Made by a program: the position numbers and the translations under genes | The notes under the pieces: generated by a model | What the model saw: only the letters and a program-made list of their open reading frames with translations | The model's database searches: none | Told to the model about the DNA's origin: nothing | Assembly: GCA_905250115.1 (NCBI GenBank) | Contig: CAJNOI010000288.1 | Span: forward strand, 1 to 64,000 | Source: Adineta steineri | Taxonomy: Eukaryota > Rotifera > Eurotatoria > Adinetida > Adinetidae | DNA length: 64,000 nt | Reading direction: 5' to 3' | Part shown: piece after piece, positions 60,380 to 64,000 of the stretch | Layout of the letters: each line of letters opens with the position of its first letter | Position numbering within the stretch: position 1 is the first letter of the stretch

Positions 60380-61625
60380 TTATTTATTGAGTTTATTGAT
60401 AATTTTTGTAAGCATTGGTTCAAAACGATTGTTAGCATCTGATATTGTTCCTTCCATTCGATTCATGACATAAGCAAAGGAAAGATTATAGAATGGTGCA
60501 GCCAAACCAACACTTCCACCTGTTCCTATAATAACATAAAAATATAGAATATCTATAAAAAGAAATCTCATTATTTAAGTTACCTAAATGACCAAAACTT
60601 CCTTGTCCTAATCTAGGAAATGTTTTATCGAAAAGCATAAAACCCATACCAAATGGTGTATGTGTTTGCGAAAATAGATCCAATTCTCCATCTGGTGTAT
60701 TTGATTTTGTTGCTAATTTCATAGTCTTTTCATTTAATATTCGTTTATATTTTCCATGATCAACATCGCCAATTAATAATGAATATAATCGTGCTATTGA
60801 GTAAGCATTTGAAATTCCATTTCCAGCTGGTATTTCTGCTTCATGTGAAGAAATCTCATTAAAGAAATTCATCATAGCATTGAGTGATTCATCATTGAAA
60901 TGTTGAGATAGTTGACTAAATTCATGTGGTGATACACGATATTCTTCTGTTGATGGTAAACCAATATAAAATTCGAAATTTGATGGAGATGATATTTCAT
61001 CTTGAATAAATTTTCCCAATGATCGTTTTTTTGGATCAACACGTCGAATAAGTTCACCAGCAAGCCAACCGTACGTAAGTGAATGATAACTATGAGCTGA
61101 TCCTGGTAACCACGATGGTGATTCTTCTTCTAATTTATGTATCATTGTTGTCCAATTAAGATAATCATCAAATGAAGCAGCAACATTTGGTATTCCAGCA
61201 CGATGAGAAAGAATATCACTCACTCTTGTATTTTCTTTTCCATATTGTCCATATTCAGGCCAATAACGAGTAACTAGTGACGAATAATCGAGAAGATTAC
61301 GCTGAACAGCAATTGCTGCAGCTACAGCTACAAGTCCTTTTGTTGTTGAAAAGACTAATTGTAATGTATTATTATCATAGACTTTTGTTCGTGATTCATC
61401 AAACCATCCACCTGATAGATGAACAACTAATTTGCCTTGATGATACACCGCGACTGATGCTCCTAAATCTCGATTTTCAACGAAATTACTTTGAAACAGA
61501 TCATAGATAAACTCCCAACCAGCTTCAATTGTTCCACGAATATTATAATCAATAATTTCACTAGAATTAACCACTAATGAAGCAAGAATAAAGATAATAA
61601 AATGTATTGTTTGATAATAACTCAT
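60380..61625 (-). CDS. Secreted serine beta-lactamase-like protein (2 exons)
   Basis: Exons at about 61625-60584 and 60525-60380 (58-nt intron) join to 395 residues. There is an N-terminal signal peptide (MSYYQTIHFIIFILASLVVN). The fold is that of class C beta-lactamase, esterase EstB and LACTB. The catalytic Ser-x-x-Lys is in VFSTTKGLVA (about residues 93-96), the tyrosine motif in SAHSYHSLTYGWLAGELIRR, and the final box GHLGTGGSVG is completed only by the splice. Substrate unknown: animal members act as peptidases or esterases rather than drug-resistance enzymes. A horizontal origin is possible in bdelloids but the relatives are widespread in animals, so I make no such claim. Confidence 0.85.
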
Positions 61626-62178
61626 ATTTTAACTTTATTTTGAAAGAACAAAGAAAGGAAATAGTTGATATTTATATACACTGTATATGATAGGATTGAG
61701 TAAATATCAATATATAAAGTAGTACACAAATAATAATAATATGTATGTTAAGACCAAAAGGATTAAAGTAAAGTGATATCTTATTACTTTATAAGGTAAT
61801 GATATCTATCTAGTTTTCATACTATTTTAGGGCATTGATATCAATACACATGAATGTCATATTTAGAGTGTGGGTGTGGCTGTGAATGAGATTAGGTTAG
61901 AAGAAATATCCATACCCTTCTCATTTCTGAATCCATTAGATAAGATTAATTCGGTGAAGTCAACGATCTGTTATTTAAATATTTCGATTTCTTTCAGTAT
62001 CAGTTCAAAATCTTCAATATTTGAAATTAGACTGTTCAGCAGCTTTTAACCAATATTTCATCGTTTGAATACGCAATCATCTTCGCAAACTCAATAGAGT
62101 AATTCTGATATTTTATTGTAGAATTGAAAAAAACAAAATGAATATTTTTAATTTTAATGGTGATTTTCTCTTAAATAT
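61626..62178. other. Intergenic with one hairpin
   Basis: See the hairpin at 61864; otherwise AT-rich. Confidence 0.45.
61864..61922. repeat. Telomere-like hairpin
   Basis: TAGAGTGTGGGTGTGGCTGT faces ATATCCATACCCTTCTCATT; right arm partly decayed. Confidence 0.55.
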
Positions 62179-63856
62179 TTAAATCCATATATGTAAATAA
62201 TTATTTAATTTCCGATCTTGATTAATGCAAGATGTTGATGCTATTTGAGTTTTTAACCATTGAATAATTTCATTTGACTTTGAATTTGATGTATATTCAT
62301 TATATTGAATATGTAATGCTTGAAGATTGGTCATATTTTGAATAAGAATAAGAATAGATTGACGTATTGTTACTGAAATAGTAAGGATTTTACATTGAAT
62401 ACCTAATGATGATTGACACAAATTTATACATTCTTCTTCATTAAATACTTCATTTAAACATTGAAAATCAAGTTCATCAATAGATTTATTCATAAATTTA
62501 CCAAATGATAATGATGCTCCGTCTTGATCAATAGATAAAAATTGAAGATCCGATGCTTGATTCAGTAATCGTTGTAATTGATATTGATATTCTTTAGTAA
62601 AGGATTTTATGTGAAGTCTTCGAAGTTTTTTCAAACTTGAAACAATCAACCAGAATTGATCATTTAGAGGAAATTTGATGTGTAATGTATTAAGATTATG
62701 TAAACGAATATAAGATGGAAATGATTGATTGAAAAATGTTTCAACAGAAATATGAGTGATACTATTATAGAATATTTCATGATCATCATTTGGATAAGTT
62801 GATCTCCATATATGTGGAAAACTATCTTCCATGTAAAAAAACTGTTTCGATAACGTTTCTAGATGAAGTTTTTTATGAAATGAATAACAACGAACAAACC
62901 AACGACGTTCTTTAATCCAAAATGAACTTCGAAATGAATTGATTAATTCATCAGCTCGTTCTTCAATATTATCATTAACAGGAAGATCATCGGACATTCT
63001 CAATTTGAAGGTCTTCAATTTTGGCAAATAATTACATATAAGATGTTCCCATCGATCACCAGTTATCAAATAACAAGACAGTGTAATTTGTAAATGACAT
63101 AGATTAGGAAGATATTCGAATAAACTCATGAATATTGACGAATGAAAGGTTACCATTCGTAATTTAGTTAATGTTAAAAGAGATGACATTCGATTTTCGT
63201 TCACATTATCATTGATTGTAACAGATACTCGAAGATGTTTGAGAGATGGAGCACATTCGTATAATTGAAATATTTTATTATATTGAATTTGTTGACCAAA
63301 TAAATAAAAAATTTTTAGAGTTGAACAAACTTTTGTTGGTAATAAAAAACTCGATAGATTTCTAATATAAATTGTATATCGACAATGAATAAGTTTTGGT
63401 AAACTCCAAATATTATCAATAATCATTTCAAAATCTATTTCATCATTTTCATAACAACGAAATGAAATATTTAAATATGTTACATTTGAAAGATTACAAA
63501 ATTCACTAACGAGCTTGATTAAAGTTTCACGTGAATGGATGTTTAACAATGTTAAATATCGTAAATTAGTTAATAATGATAATGATGAAATATAAGATAA
63601 GAAATGATCGATTTGTCCAGTAGTTGATGAATCGTCTGAAAGTTTTAATGTAATTATTCGATCAATAAGAAATGGTAAATGTTGTTGACATACATCATCA
63701 AAAATATGTTTTGAAAGAGATAAACAATTCAAACGATATCTTAGAAATTGTTTATAAAGAAGAAGATTAAAACGTGTATTTAAATCATAAAATATTTTCA
63801 GTAAATCAATCGAACAGAGTCAATATAATCTCGTTTGGTAACAATTCAAAATTCAT
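62179..63856 (-). pseudogene. F-box/LRR-like protein with frameshift in the F-box
   Basis: An ATG at 63856 opens a textbook F-box start (MNFELLPNEIILTLFD), which hits a TGA at once. Adding or dropping one base near 63808 continues as DLLKIFYDLNTRFNLLLYKQ, the second half of the F-box, then about 517 residues of irregular leucine-rich sequence down to 62179 (YLTLLNIHSRETLIKL, HLRVSVTIND, LHIKSFTKEYQYQLQRLL, LQALHIQYNEY). Several F-box residues between the two halves are also missing, so a small deletion with loss of frame is likelier than one sequencing error. If translation began at the internal ATG (63732) an F-box-less LRR protein would result. The long intact remainder suggests a recent lesion. 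Confidence 0.65.
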
Positions 63857-64000
63857 TATTTATCTTTCTTTTAAGATAAAGAAACTATATATATATATGA
63901 TTACTTAACAAAGCATAGAAAAACGACCAATAAATATGCTATAGACAATTTGCCTAGTCAGAGAATATTCAGGCGATAGCTCTGAACTCGATGCATTAAA
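63857..64000. other. 5' flank of the F-box gene
   Basis: AT-rich; nothing else recognised before the window edge. Confidence 0.4.

Noticed and set aside
25524-61922. GT-rich hairpins as a CRISPR array or bacterial-type terminators
   Set aside because: Copies are dispersed kilobases apart, differ in loop, have no spacer pattern, and the surrounding genes are intron-containing eukaryotic ones.

Overview
The window looks like animal nuclear DNA, most likely from a bdelloid rotifer (inference). It is very AT-rich. Genes are interrupted by tiny GT..AG introns, mostly 45-70 nt. There is an expanded set of divergent rhodopsin-like GPCRs, a chimeric LDLa/EGF/7TM receptor, F-box/LRR-like proteins, and dispersed GTGTGGG-type repeats resembling the TGTGGG telomere repeat reported from bdelloids. 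A run of 100 N marks a scaffold gap at 27708-27807. No rRNA, tRNA or CRISPR array was recognised. Exon joins below were worked out by hand from reading frame, splice sites and protein similarity. Frames close across the joins, but single-base errors in coordinates are possible.

0-9 kb holds a five-exon PP2C phosphatase (PPTC7-like); two truncated relics lying tail to tail (PPWD1-like and FAAH2-like amidase); an eleven-exon gamma-glutamyltransferase; a TM2-domain protein; and a small secreted Gly/Trp-rich peptide with a TATA box and an intron in its 5' leader. 9-16 kb is mostly non-coding, with a possible pogo/Tigger-like MITE, a hypothetical membrane protein and a decayed non-LTR retrotransposon fragment. 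16-21 kb holds a small single-pass membrane protein and, on the other strand, a gene encoding a protein of about 1,286 residues built of three tandem copies of one membrane module of unknown family.

22-60 kb is a receptor-rich block: one 1,543-residue LDLa/EGF/7TM protein, six apparently intact small GPCRs and one GPCR pseudogene split by a 292-bp foldback element. Among them lie an F-box protein, a propeller-like protein, an unusual Atg8/GABARAP paralogue ending directly in glycine, a Gly-rich protein, a TMEM45-family protein and a three-TM protein. A 1.39-kb non-autonomous hAT-type transposon with a perfect 8-bp target duplication lies at 35.3-36.7 kb. 60-64 kb holds a secreted serine beta-lactamase-like protein and an F-box/LRR-like gene whose F-box is broken by a frameshift.

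The genes do not form one pathway. The layout is typical of accessory, receptor-rich rotifer DNA with transposon debris and many short telomere-like hairpins, nearly all in the right 60% of the window.
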